Origin: Psychromonas algarum
GTDB lineage: Bacteria; Pseudomonadota; Gammaproteobacteria; Enterobacterales; Psychromonadaceae
Direction: 5' to 3'
DNA length: 64,000 nt
NCBI RefSeq assembly: GCF_004376845.1
Contig: NZ_SNUW01000003.1
Coordinates: 186,001 to 250,000, forward strand
Below are positions 1-8,846 of this stretch, one piece after another; the stretch's first letter is position 1; each line of letters starts with the position of its first letter. Below the pieces are notes generated by a model. The model saw only the letters and a list, made by a program, of their open reading frames with translations, was not told the DNA's origin and did not search any database. Position numbers and translations under genes: made by a program.

Positions 1-1796
1 TAACGCTACAAGAGCAGTTAATTAGTAAAGACCTGCCATTTTTTCTACGTCATAGCGATTACAAGTTTACTTTTACACTAGCAAAAGGCCGTCAACGTTA
101 TTGTTGTGAACATAAATTATTAAATCAACATAATAACGATAACCAACAAACACAACTATTCATTGAAAAGCCTCAAGCAGGCGATGCGGAACTATTAAAT
201 AGATTAAAAACAGCGTATCTAGATGGTAAATGGAATGGCGATCAAGATAGTTGGCCAACACCTATACCTTATCGTATTTGGCAACAAATTGTGTCCGATA
301 AACACAGCTGTAAAAAAGCGTTAGCCAATCACAGGCAATGCCCTTTCCATCGCGCTCGAGATAACATTAATAAAGCCGATGTTATTGTAGTAAATCATGC
401 CTTATTGTTAGCTGATTTGGAATTAGGTGGTGGCGTCATTTTACCCGATCCTGATGCTTGTTTCTATGTACTTGATGAAGCTCATCATTTACCCAAAATT
501 TCTCGCGACTTTTCTAGTGCAAACGTCAATATAAAAACCAGTCAAGAATGGCTTAAAAAAATAAAACAAGTTAGCACTCATATTAATCGTGTTGTTCATC
601 GTCAAACAACGATCACGCCTAATTTAAATATGTTAGAAAGTGCGAATGAAATCATTAATGATTTAAAAACCATTGAATTGTATTTTAGAAATAACCCGCT
701 TAACTATAACAAATCAAACCAATATCGTTTCCCAATGGGTGAAGTACCACAACCTATAGTCAATGCATTAATTAGTTTAAAAGAAGAATCAAAAAAATGC
801 TTAAGTGCACTTAATAAATTGGTTAATATCACTTCAGAAGAATTAAAAGATGCCAATATAAAACTCTCAGACGCAGAGCCTATTTTGATTGAAACAGGTT
901 ATTATATTCAACGTTTAGAAACTCTTTGCGCTTTGTGGACCATGTTACTAAAAGAGCGAACCTCCACTCAAGCACCGATTGCTGCATGGGTAAATAATGA
1001 AAATGAAGGTTTCACTTTATGTGCAAGCCCATTAGAAGTAGGTGGTCTATTAGAGTACATGCTGTGGTCACAAGGCGCTGGCGTAATTTTGTGTTCAGCG
1101 ACCCTAACGTCGTTGAATAGTTTTGATTACTTTATGCGTCAAGCAGGTTTAAAGAATAATGATGGAACACAATATCTACGCCTAAAATCACCGTTCGATT
1201 ACCCTTCTATTGCGCTTAATGTGGCAAAAATGAAATATGATCCAACAGAACCCGGATTTGATAATGAATTAGTTGATAATATAGCGCAGCGAATAGAAGA
1301 GAAAGAAGGTAATTTAGTGTTATTTGCTTCTTATTGGCAAATGAATTTAGTTGCCGAAAAACTACGTAAAAAATTTCCTAATGCATTATTAATTCAAGGA
1401 GAAAGTTCGCGTAGTAGAATGATTGAAACTCATAAAAAAGCTTGCGATAAAGGGCTCACTAGCATTTTATTTGGAACAGGTAGTTTCGCAGAGGGATTAG
1501 ATTTACCTGGGCATTATTTAACTAATTTGATGATCACCAAGTTACCTTTTGCGGTACCTGATTCTCCTGTTGAAGAAGCACATGCAGAATGGATCACTTC
1601 AAAAGGTGGAAACCCATTTATGCAAATAACCATTCCAGAAGCGAGTAAAAAATTAATACAATCTTGCGGTCGTTTGATCCGTAAAGAAACAGATACCGGG
1701 AACATAACACTGTTAGATAAACGTGTGATCACTAAACGTTATGGTAAAAGCTTAATTGACTCCCTTCCTCCTTTTGCTTTAAATGTAGAGAAATAA
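1..1796 (+). CDS. dinG: ATP-dependent DNA helicase DinG (5' end outside window)
   Basis: XPD-like superfamily 2 helicase that unwinds 5'-tailed DNA, D-loops and R-loops. The reading frame is open from base 3, so the N-terminus with the Walker A motif lies upstream of the window. Visible parts are the segment LQEQLISKDLP, the iron-sulfur region (RYCC near base 109, then HSC and QCPF near bases 306-345), VVNHALLLADLE, the DEAH box in VLDEAHHLP, and the C-terminal helicase motif QSCGRLIR. The sequence follows E. coli DinG closely, including KWNGD and FAEGLDLPG. Of the four cluster cysteines known in E. coli DinG, the middle one of the HSC...CPF group is missing here. The next gene starts one base after the stop. 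Confidence 0.93.
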   Translation, partial: TLQEQLISKDLPFFLRHSDYKFTFTLAKGRQRYCCEHKLLNQHNNDNQQTQLFIEKPQAGDAELLNRLKTAYLDGKWNGDQDSWPTPIPYRIWQQIVSDKHSCKKALANHRQCPFHRARDNINKADVIVVNHALLLADLELGGGVILPDPDACFYVLDEAHHLPKISRDFSSANVNIKTSQEWLKKIKQVSTHINRVVHRQTTITPNLNMLESANEIINDLKTIELYFRNNPLNYNKSNQYRFPMGEVPQPIVNALISLKEESKKCLSALNKLVNITSEELKDANIKLSDAEPILIETGYYIQRLETLCALWTMLLKERTSTQAPIAAWVNNENEGFTLCASPLEVGGLLEYMLWSQGAGVILCSATLTSLNSFDYFMRQAGLKNNDGTQYLRLKSPFDYPSIALNVAKMKYDPTEPGFDNELVDNIAQRIEEKEGNLVLFASYWQMNLVAEKLRKKFPNALLIQGESSRSRMIETHKKACDKGLTSILFGTGSFAEGLDLPGHYLTNLMITKLPFAVPDSPVEEAHAEWITSKGGNPFMQITIPEASKKLIQSCGRLIRKETDTGNITLLDKRVITKRYGKSLIDSLPPFALNVEK

Positions 1797-1797
1797 A

Positions 1798-2577
1798 ATG
1801 ACAGAGTTTGTATTAGATCCTAACAGCTGGATGCTATTAGCCTTAGTTGGTTTATTTGCAGGGTTTATTGATGCCGTTGTAGGTGGTGGTGGGATGTTAA
1901 CCGTACCAGCTTTATTAAGTGTTGGTTTACCACCACATTTAACATTGGGCACTAATAAATTATCAGCAAGTTTCGCTTCAGGTACTGCAGCCTATACTTA
2001 TTTTCGTAAAAACCTATTTGATCCCATTTTTTGGAAGCATTGTTTTTACAGTACATTTATTGGGGCTGTATGTGGCACCGTATTAGTTAACTTTATTTCC
2101 ACCGAGTTTTTAAATAAGTTTTTACCTTTAATTATCTTAGGTGTGGCTCTTTATACTTTATTCAGTCGAGTAAAGGAGATTGATAATAAACAATTACCAG
2201 AAAACACCCTGAAGTTAAGAATAACACAGCGTTTACAAGGTTTTACATTAGGCTTTTATGATGGTGTTTCTGGCCCTGGAACAGGCGCATTTTGGGTTAT
2301 TTCGAATATGCGTTTATATCGTCTAAATATTTTGCTTTCTAGCGGTATTGCAAAAGCAATGAACTTTACTAGTAACCTAGTTGCTTTAATTATTTTTATT
2401 GCTTTTGGAGAAGTTAATTGGTTTATTGGATTAACCATGGGGGCTTGTTTAATGCTAGGAGCTTTTATTGGAGCCCATTCTGCAATCCATTTTGGCGCTA
2501 AATTTATACGACCATTATTTATTATGGTTGTACTTATCATGGCGATTAATCTTGGGTATAACGCATGGTTCAGTTAG
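1798..2577 (+). CDS. yfcA: TSUP (TauE/SafE) family membrane protein, YfcA-like
   Basis: Predicted inner-membrane permease of the TSUP family, whose characterised members move sulfite, sulfoacetate or related organic anions; the substrate here is unknown. The 259 residues are almost all hydrophobic segments, about eight helices. The N-terminal family signature is visible as GFIDAVVGGGGMLTVPALL followed by GLPPHLTLGTNKLSAS, and a second repeat carries FYDGVSGPGTGAF. Length fits E. coli YfcA (about 269 aa). The start lies one base after the dinG stop and the end overlaps priC by 13 bases, so the genes are probably co-transcribed. Confidence 0.88.
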   Translation: MTEFVLDPNSWMLLALVGLFAGFIDAVVGGGGMLTVPALLSVGLPPHLTLGTNKLSASFASGTAAYTYFRKNLFDPIFWKHCFYSTFIGAVCGTVLVNFISTEFLNKFLPLIILGVALYTLFSRVKEIDNKQLPENTLKLRITQRLQGFTLGFYDGVSGPGTGAFWVISNMRLYRLNILLSSGIAKAMNFTSNLVALIIFIAFGEVNWFIGLTMGACLMLGAFIGAHSAIHFGAKFIRPLFIMVVLIMAINLGYNAWFS

Positions 2578-3128
2578 TTGATTTAAAACACTTAAACGCT
2601 TTGTCTGAACAACTTGATGCACTAACGGTACGTTGTCAGCAATGGGATCAAAAAATAACATTAACTGAGAATAAATCATTTCGTTTTGAAGTGCATTTAT
2701 TTACAACAAGCAGTTTAACATTGAGTGGTTATTGCCAACAAATCCACCATACTTTTGCACACTTAAAACATGTTACAAGTAAAAATATGGATAACGTGAT
2801 CGTTCAATATGAATGCGAACGATTTATTAATCAATTCTCTGCATTGTTGAACATTGTTAATCAATTAGATGCAGGAAAAGCAGAAGGTTTATACAAACGT
2901 TATTCAACACAACAAGAAAAAGTATATCAACAATTACAGCGCCAATATCAATATGAGCAACGATTATTAACAATGATATCCGAAGAAAACATTTTGTACC
3001 AAAACGCAACAACAATGAATAAATCAACACACAAAGCCCGTATTAGTGCGCTTAAAAAGCGCTATCAAAAGTGTAATGAATTTACTCAATCACTAGAATT
3101 TAAAATGGAAGCATTAGACAATGACTAA
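2565..3128 (+). CDS. priC: Primosomal replication protein N'' (PriC)
   Basis: PriC loads the replicative helicase DnaB at stalled forks in the PriA-independent or Rep-linked restart pathway. The protein is 187 residues, against about 175 in E. coli, all-helical and basic, with the family pattern of an N-terminal leucine-rich helix (LKHLNALSEQLDAL), a central FINQF segment and a basic C-terminal half rich in Gln, Lys and Tyr. The start codon lies inside the end of the upstream TSUP gene, and the stop overlaps the start of rsmS. The priC-rsmS pair is also adjacent in E. coli, which supports both calls. Confidence 0.88.
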   Translation: MVQLVDLKHLNALSEQLDALTVRCQQWDQKITLTENKSFRFEVHLFTTSSLTLSGYCQQIHHTFAHLKHVTSKNMDNVIVQYECERFINQFSALLNIVNQLDAGKAEGLYKRYSTQQEKVYQQLQRQYQYEQRLLTMISEENILYQNATTMNKSTHKARISALKKRYQKCNEFTQSLEFKMEALDND

Positions 3129-3297
3129 TAAGCAACCAACTAACACAGCGTCTACTGCATTAGATAAAGCACCTTTAGAAATCAAACTAGCCGTTGATTT
3201 AATTCAATTACTAGAAGAAAGTAAAATTGATATTGAAATAACGATTAAAGCATTAGAAATAACATTACAAGATTTCAAAAATAAACAGAATAGTTAA
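3121..3297 (+). CDS. rsmS: Small DUF2496 protein RsmS (YbaM)
   Basis: A 58-codon gene. Its core APLEIKLAVDLIQLLEE followed by a second helix ending in LQDF matches the YbaM/RsmS family (E. coli 53 aa; core DVKLAVDLIVLLEE). RsmS was linked to control of secreted virulence enzymes in Pectobacterium; its molecular role is not established. The ATG overlaps the last eight bases of priC, as expected for translationally coupled genes. The stop codon sits inside a 20-bp perfect palindrome that abuts the insertion-sequence remnant. Confidence 0.85.
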   Translation: MTNKQPTNTASTALDKAPLEIKLAVDLIQLLEESKIDIEITIKALEITLQDFKNKQNS

Positions 3298-3305
3298 CTA
3301 TTCTG
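3286..3305. repeat. 20-bp perfect palindrome over the rsmS stop codon
   Basis: CAGAATAGTTAACTATTCTG equals its own reverse complement. It overlaps the rsmS stop and its last two bases are the TG that begins the insertion-sequence end. It may be a remnant of the rsmS terminator or simply the junction made by the insertion; no T-tract remains after it. Confidence 0.6.
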
Positions 3306-4140
3306 GTCAAGCCCAACCGGACACCTGACTTTGTAAATTTTCATAGTTAATCGGCGTTAAGTCGCCGAGTGCTGTATGAAGCCGTTCGTGGTTGTAATAA
3401 CGGATATATTCTTCAGCATCCATCTTCATTGCATCACGTGTTAAGTGAACAATATTTAATAACCATTCATTCTTTAAACTGCCAATAAATCGTTCTACAA
3501 CTGCGTTATCTAAACAAGCTCCAACACTGCTCATTGAGGCTATTATTTTATATTTTCTCAGTAACTGACTAAATCGCCCACTTGTATATTGAGAACCACG
3601 ATCATTGTGAAACATTAACCCAGACTCAGGTCGTCTGATGTTAATCGCCATTTGTAATGCTCGCTCAACTAAATCAACCGTCATGCGTTTTGATAGTGAC
3701 CAACCGATAACCTTACGTGAGTATAAGTCCATGACGACGGCTAAATACATCCAACCTTGATTGGTTCTCAAATAGGTGACGTCACCTGCTCAAACTAAGT
3801 TTGCGTACTTAGGATTAAACTGCTGCCTTAATAAATTATCGGCAACGCTATCACGGTGTTTACGCTTGGTTGTTATTTATATGCCTGACGCTGTCTCACG
3901 ACTAGTTTTAGCTTACGCATGATACTGCGAGTGCGATAAAGTCCAACATTGAGCCAGCCAGTCTTAAATTCTTACACAACTGACAAGAACCTAAACTGCC
4001 ACGACTACGTTTAAATAGCTGTCGTGCAGTACGGTACATATTTAACTCTTCTTCACTGATGATTTTAGCTGGGCGTTCTAGCCAATCATAAAATGCACTA
4101 CGGCTTACTTGTAGTTCAAAAGCATATTCTGATTTAGTTG
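3304..4140 (-). mobile_element. Truncated IS3-family insertion sequence remnant
   Basis: The end next to rsmS starts with TG and carries an IS3-type terminal sequence (tggtcaagcccaaccgga). Transposase orfB follows on the minus strand, broken in several places. No orfA and no matching inverted repeat is visible before position 4373, so the left end of the element is deleted. The element is therefore immobile on its own. It sits between rsmS and the predicted outer-membrane protein gene. Confidence 0.85.
3307..4139 (-). pseudogene. Broken IS3-family transposase OrfB (DDE/rve integrase)
   Basis: Read from 4139 downward, the order of homologous segments is FELQVSRSAFYDWLERPAK, SEEELNMYRTARQLFKRSRG, then RTRSIMRKLKL, then TTKRKHRDSVADNLLRQQF, then GDVTYLRTNQGWMYLAVVMD and the DDE core (HNDRGSQYTS, DNAVVERFIGSLKNE, YYNHERLHTALG). 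Successive segments lie in different frames: one shift near 3955-3965, another near 3880. A W to TGA stop interrupts the frame at about 3790, just before AGDVTYLRT. The C-terminal 154 codons (3307-3771) remain open. Multiple independent lesions show this is old decay rather than programmed frameshifting. Confidence 0.88.
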
Positions 4141-4182
4141 TTGAACTTTAGTGAGTTATTAACAACCTCTATAATCTTTAAT

Positions 4183-4202
4183 AGGAAGAAATGATTCTTC
4201 CT
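4183..4202. other. Hairpin in the gap before the outer-membrane protein gene
   Basis: An 8-bp perfect inverted repeat AGGAAGAA/TTCTTCCT with a 4-base loop, followed by a short T-rich stretch. It could be a weak terminator. The rest of 4141-4372 is AT-rich and shows no gene; a promoter for the gene at 4373 probably lies at about 4320-4360. Confidence 0.4.
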
Positions 4203-4372
4203 GTTATTTTCCCTATGCATCTCTTAAATTGATATTTAGCGATAAAACCAAGCTTACGATGTTAACCCATTTCTAAATTATCCAGAAAACTGAAGTTCAA
4301 ATAACAAGTAAGATTGACCTATTATTTAATATGATTACTATCATAATATCACTGTTAATAATGGAGTATTAA

Positions 4373-5935
4373 GTGAGTAAAAATAAGGTATTAAGCTATT
4401 TATCCGGATTATTGTATTTCATCTCCTACCAGATATTTGCGCAAAATGGATTATATAAACCTAATCTCTTAATTCAAGAAGGTATTGACCCACAGATCCT
4501 TAATCTTGCTGTGGCAACATTTAGCCCAGAAGTTGCATTAACTCTTGATACCACCCAAGTAATCGAATCAAACAATAAAAAAACTAAATTAAATTACAAG
4601 CTTCTATATGACCCTTTTACAAATTACGGTATTGACCTGCGTTTACAAGTCCCCAAACAATACGAACACCTTTTAGCAGGTAAAGATATTTCAAATACCC
4701 TAGATGAAATAATGGCATTACAGATAAAACTAGGTAATACATCTGTATATGATCCAGATAGCTTTAAAATTGTTTCCAAAACCGAGCAGCAAACCGTTAT
4801 CTCATTTACTTTGTTAAAAGATGAAATTCCTTATGAAATAAAACAATATAGAAGCTTTAAAGGCTATGTTTACATTACATCACACCGAATTAATAAAATA
4901 GTGATAAGCAATCAAGAATCTTTTGAAGATCAAGGTATTGATGTCACTATATTTGAGAAAGAGCTAACCTTTAACTCAGTACCTTTTAATGGCGGTTATT
5001 TATTACAGGGTATTAAAATTGAAAAGCAAGGCATTAAAAATGGAGAAAAATATCATTCGCTGATTAATGCTGTTGTTTCGTCTTATCAAAACCATAAATT
5101 AGATCCTGTCAGTTTTTCAGGCGGTATACAAAAAAAAACTCCTTTCTCTGAATCAGACTATAAAACCTATTATGTAGAGCTTGATCGAATATTCCCTTTG
5201 TTTGGCCAAGAAGCACGTAAACAAGGTTATGATTTACCGAAGCCTTTTGGTATATCAATGATTAGTATGTTACAAGAAACAACCATGCATATGACAAGTT
5301 TTGCCGTGAATGGAAAAGATGTAGGTAATTTAGTTGGTGGTGATGATGCAAAAGTTGTTAATAGCTCCGCTGTCATGTTAGTGCGTGCAGATATGTGGTT
5401 ATTACCTTTTTTAAACGTTGGATTAATTGTCGGTAAAACTCAAACCCTTAGTGATATAACTTTACAAGTATTGCCTAATGGTTTTAATCCATCTATTCCT
5501 ATTTTTGATGATATCGGTCCTGGTGATTATTTTACAGTGAACGATGCTAAAAGTAGTAGTGTTGTATATGGTGGTGGTGCAACTATTGCTGGAGGGGTCG
5601 GTAATTACTTTGGTACAGTGGATTTACAATATGTAACTGCATATACCAAGAAAGCCGATGCGGAATTAAAAATGTCTATCATCACTCCAATCGTAGGTTA
5701 TCATTTTAAAGAAATTGGGTTAAGGGCATTACTAGGAGCACAATATCAAGATACCGCAAATCGAATCGTTGCTAACTTTGTTAAAAATCAAGTGGTTGTA
5801 GGGTTAAGATCTAAAAAATGGACTGGACTGGTAGGTGTTGAGAAAAGCTTTGCTCGCCATTGGAGCAGTTCATTAATGTTTAGTTATGGTGAGGATAGGA
5901 ATAATCTAAACTTAGTAGTAGGTTATCGTTTTTAA
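4373..5935 (+). CDS. Predicted secreted outer-membrane beta-barrel protein, function unknown
   Basis: I do not recognise a named family. The GTG start follows a GGAG-like site (aatggagtatta). The first ~23 residues look like a signal peptide ending at FAQN. Residues about 50-245 form a domain with alternating strands. Residues about 260-520 contain repeated amphipathic strands such as WLLPFLNVGLIVGKT and end in an aromatic residue (VVGYRF), the usual C-terminal signal of outer-membrane barrels. It stands alone between an IS remnant and convergent cysS, with its own terminator. A barrel is inferred from the pattern, not shown. Confidence 0.6.
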   Translation: MSKNKVLSYLSGLLYFISYQIFAQNGLYKPNLLIQEGIDPQILNLAVATFSPEVALTLDTTQVIESNNKKTKLNYKLLYDPFTNYGIDLRLQVPKQYEHLLAGKDISNTLDEIMALQIKLGNTSVYDPDSFKIVSKTEQQTVISFTLLKDEIPYEIKQYRSFKGYVYITSHRINKIVISNQESFEDQGIDVTIFEKELTFNSVPFNGGYLLQGIKIEKQGIKNGEKYHSLINAVVSSYQNHKLDPVSFSGGIQKKTPFSESDYKTYYVELDRIFPLFGQEARKQGYDLPKPFGISMISMLQETTMHMTSFAVNGKDVGNLVGGDDAKVVNSSAVMLVRADMWLLPFLNVGLIVGKTQTLSDITLQVLPNGFNPSIPIFDDIGPGDYFTVNDAKSSSVVYGGGATIAGGVGNYFGTVDLQYVTAYTKKADAELKMSIITPIVGYHFKEIGLRALLGAQYQDTANRIVANFVKNQVVVGLRSKKWTGLVGVEKSFARHWSSSLMFSYGEDRNNLNLVVGYRF

Positions 5936-5952
5936 TATTGTATTCATTATTT

Positions 5953-5980
5953 AAAAAGGGCATCAATTGATGTCCTTTTT
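5953..5980. terminator. Bidirectional terminator between the barrel gene and cysS
   Basis: A near-perfect palindrome AAAAAGGGCATC/GATGTCCTTTTT with one mismatch, flanked by A- and T-rich arms, lying between two convergent genes. Confidence 0.8.
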
Positions 5981-6007
5981 GATTTAACAATAAAGCTTAT
6001 TTAAATA

Positions 6008-7414
6008 TTAAACTTTTCGCCAAGTAGTACCATTAGCACCATCTTCAAGCACTATATTTAATGCAGCCAACTTATCACGAGCATCATCTGCGCTCGCCCA
6101 GTCTTTATTCGCCCTTGCTGTATTACGTTGTAATATCAATGCTTCAATCTCAGCAACTTGATCATCTTCACCATTACCTTGTGAAGTACCTTGTAAAAAA
6201 TCATCCGGCGATTGAGATAATAAACCTAACACATTAGCAAATTTTACTAACATGCTTCCTAACGCTACCGCTTTATCCATATTGGTTGCTTTGATTCTAT
6301 TGATCTCTTTTGCTAAATCAAACAATACCGCTAATGCTTCCGGTGTATTAAAGTCATCATCCATGGCTTTAACAAAACCTTGATAGAATTTATTGCTCTT
6401 AAATTCATCATCAAACTCATTAATACCAACAATTTTAATATCACGAATAGCTGTATATAGTCGCTCTAAACTCGCTCTCGCTTGTTTTAAGTTATCTTCT
6501 GAGTAATTTAATTGGCTACGGTAGTGACCAGATATTAAAAAATAACGAACAGATTCACTATCATATACATCGAGTACATCTTTAATGGTGAAGAAGTTAT
6601 TTAATGATTTCGACATTTTAACTTTATCAACTTGCACCATGCCTGAATGCATCCAAGTATTCACATACTTACCGTGATGCGCACAACATGACTGAGCAAT
6701 TTCATTTTCATGATGTGGAAAACTTAAATCAGAACCACCGCCATGAATGTCAAACACTTCACCTAAATGTTTTCTGTTCATTGCTGAACATTCAATATGC
6801 CAACCAGGACGCCCTTCCCCCCATGGAGATGACCAAGATGGTTCGCCCGCTTTAGCCATTTTCCATAATACAAAGTCTAATGGATCATGTTTACTATCTT
6901 CTACTTCAACACGTGAGCCAGCTTGTAACATTTCAAGATTTTGACCGCTTAATTGTCCATATTCAGGAAATGAAGAAACAGAGAAAAGTACATCACCAGT
7001 ATCAGATACATAAGCGTGTCCTTTAGCAATTAACGCTTCAACCATGCTAATAACCTCAGGCATGTGGTCGGTAACACGAGGCTCAATATCAGGTCTAATC
7101 ATATTCAGTGCATCAAAATCAGCATGCATTGCTTCTGTAAAACGTGTCGTTAGTTGATCACAAGTTTCACTGTTTTCATTAGCACGTTTAATAATTTTAT
7201 CGTCAACATCGGTAATGTTACGAATAAAGTTTAAATCATAACCACTAAAGCGTAAGTAACGAGCGACAGTATCAAAAGCAACAAAAGTACGACCATGTCC
7301 AATATGACAATAATCATAAATAGTGACACCACATACATACATCCCGACCTTACCGGTAACAAGGGGTTTAAATTCTTCTTTAGTTCGAGTTAGGGAGTTG
7401 TATATTTTTAACAT
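6008..7414 (-). CDS. cysS: Cysteinyl-tRNA synthetase
   Basis: Class I synthetase that charges tRNA-Cys in the cytoplasm. The 468 residues match the family length (E. coli 461). Seen in order: [20 protein letters not shown] with the HIGH motif (H-I-G-H) and the first zinc cysteine, WHIECSAM with the second zinc cysteine, the zinc histidine region [14 protein letters not shown], the KMSKS loop in [10 protein letters not shown], and a C-terminal tRNA-binding helical domain. The gene is divergent from ppiB, the same arrangement as in E. coli and Vibrio. Confidence 0.97.
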   Translation of the reverse strand: MLKIYNSLTRTKEEFKPLVTGKVGMYVCGVTIYDYCHIGHGRTFVAFDTVARYLRFSGYDLNFIRNITDVDDKIIKRANENSETCDQLTTRFTEAMHADFDALNMIRPDIEPRVTDHMPEVISMVEALIAKGHAYVSDTGDVLFSVSSFPEYGQLSGQNLEMLQAGSRVEVEDSKHDPLDFVLWKMAKAGEPSWSSPWGEGRPGWHIECSAMNRKHLGEVFDIHGGGSDLSFPHHENEIAQSCCAHHGKYVNTWMHSGMVQVDKVKMSKSLNNFFTIKDVLDVYDSESVRYFLISGHYRSQLNYSEDNLKQARASLERLYTAIRDIKIVGINEFDDEFKSNKFYQGFVKAMDDDFNTPEALAVLFDLAKEINRIKATNMDKAVALGSMLVKFANVLGLLSQSPDDFLQGTSQGNGEDDQVAEIEALILQRNTARANKDWASADDARDKLAALNIVLEDGANGTTWRKV

Positions 7415-7541
7415 TTTCCATCCAATGCGATTACTGTAAAGCGCCTATTCTAACCTGCTAAAGTGACAAATTCACCCTTTGTATTTAATGAATTACCTAG
7501 TTAAGGTATGATAACGCTCTTTTTGAAGATAGGATTTAACT

Positions 7542-8036
7542 ATGATTACTTTACATACAAATTTTGGCGATATCGCACTAGAAATGAATGAAGAAAAAGC
7601 ACCTAAAACAGTGGCAAACTTTATTAAATATGCAACCAGTGGTCATTATGACAACACTATTTTCCACCGTGTTATCGATGGTTTCATGATCCAAGGTGGT
7701 GGTTTTGCCCCTGGTATGGAAGAAAAAGATAGCCAAAAGCCAATTAAAAATGAAGCAAACAACGGTTTATCTAATGTTAAATATTCTGTTGCAATGGCTC
7801 GTACTATGGAACCACATTCAGCTTCAGCTCAATTTTTTATTAATGTTGGTGATAATAAATTTTTAGACTTTAAATCAGAGACAACTGATGGTTGGGGATA
7901 CTGTGTATTTGCTAAAGTAGTCGCTGGTGAAGATGTTGTAGATAAAATCAAAGTTGTTGCAACAGGTAACGCACATTATGTTCACCAAGATGTGCCACTA
8001 GATGATGTTGTTATCACTAGTGTTACTGTAGCTTAA
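7542..8036 (+). CDS. ppiB: Cytoplasmic peptidyl-prolyl cis-trans isomerase B (cyclophilin)
   Basis: Catalyses proline isomerisation during protein folding. The 164-residue single cyclophilin domain has no signal peptide, so it is the cytoplasmic form. The catalytic region [15 protein letters not shown] contains the active-site arginine, followed by [11 protein letters not shown] and [15 protein letters not shown]-like site lies before the ATG. lpxH starts three bases after the stop, so the two form an operon as in E. coli. Confidence 0.95.
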   Translation: MITLHTNFGDIALEMNEEKAPKTVANFIKYATSGHYDNTIFHRVIDGFMIQGGGFAPGMEEKDSQKPIKNEANNGLSNVKYSVAMARTMEPHSASAQFFINVGDNKFLDFKSETTDGWGYCVFAKVVAGEDVVDKIKVVATGNAHYVHQDVPLDDVVITSVTVA

Positions 8037-8039
8037 TCT

Positions 8040-8780
8040 ATGATGCGCACTTTATTCATTGCAGATTTACATCTCAGCGAAAATCATCGACACATTAGCG
8101 ATGCTTTTTTTTCTTTTCTTGAAAAGGAAGCAGTCAATGCTGAGACACTTTATATCCTTGGTGATATGTTTGAAGTCTGGATCGGTGATGATGAACACAC
8201 ACCTTTAATGGATGAAGTTGCGCAAAAATTAACGCAGTTTTCTCAAAAAAACAATACTCCTATTTTTTATATACACGGTAATCGTGACTTTATGATTGGA
8301 AAACGTTATGCAAAACAAGCTTCCATGACATTATTACCTGAGCATACTGAAATTGATTTATACGGTTGTAAGACGTTAATTATGCATGGTGATACGCTTT
8401 GTTTATTTGATAAAAATTATCAACGCATGCGTAAAGTTATTCATAATCCAATGCTGCAATTTATTTTTAATTGCTTGCCCCTGAGATTACGTAAACGTAT
8501 TGGTTGGAAAATTCGCACAGCGAGCCAGTCAAAGAAAGTTTATAAAAATACAAATATGATGGGTGTAACACAAGATGAAGTTTTACGTTTAATGTCTAAA
8601 CACAACGTACAACACCTTATCCATGGCCATACACATCAAGCTTTTATTCATGACTTGGAAGTTAATAACAAAGCAGGAAAACGTTATGATGTAGGTGATT
8701 GGTATAATAATTTAAGTTATGTGGAAGCCTCTCCTACAGGCGTTGAATTAGTCGTTCGTCCTATTAATTACTATCAATAA
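8040..8780 (+). CDS. lpxH: UDP-2,3-diacylglucosamine diphosphatase LpxH
   Basis: Peripheral membrane metallophosphoesterase that converts UDP-2,3-diacylglucosamine to lipid X in lipid A synthesis. The 246 residues (E. coli 240) carry the full metal-binding set: ADLHLSE (D8, H10), LGDMFEVWIGDD, HGNRDFM, MHGDTLC and the C-terminal HGHTHQ. It follows ppiB directly. The ORF begins ATGATGCGC; either methionine could be used. Confidence 0.95.
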   Translation: MMRTLFIADLHLSENHRHISDAFFSFLEKEAVNAETLYILGDMFEVWIGDDEHTPLMDEVAQKLTQFSQKNNTPIFYIHGNRDFMIGKRYAKQASMTLLPEHTEIDLYGCKTLIMHGDTLCLFDKNYQRMRKVIHNPMLQFIFNCLPLRLRKRIGWKIRTASQSKKVYKNTNMMGVTQDEVLRLMSKHNVQHLIHGHTHQAFIHDLEVNNKAGKRYDVGDWYNNLSYVEASPTGVELVVRPINYYQ

Positions 8781-8804
8781 TTATTTTATAATTTCCTCAT
8801 GAAA

Positions 8805-8841
8805 AACAACCGTAACCCCTTAAAATGATATTACGGTTGTT
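8805..8841. terminator. Bidirectional terminator between lpxH and fadD
   Basis: An 11-bp perfect stem AACAACCGTAA/TTACGGTTGTT with a 15-base loop, A-rich on the left and T-rich on the right, between convergent genes. Confidence 0.75.
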
Positions 8842-8846
8842 ATTGC

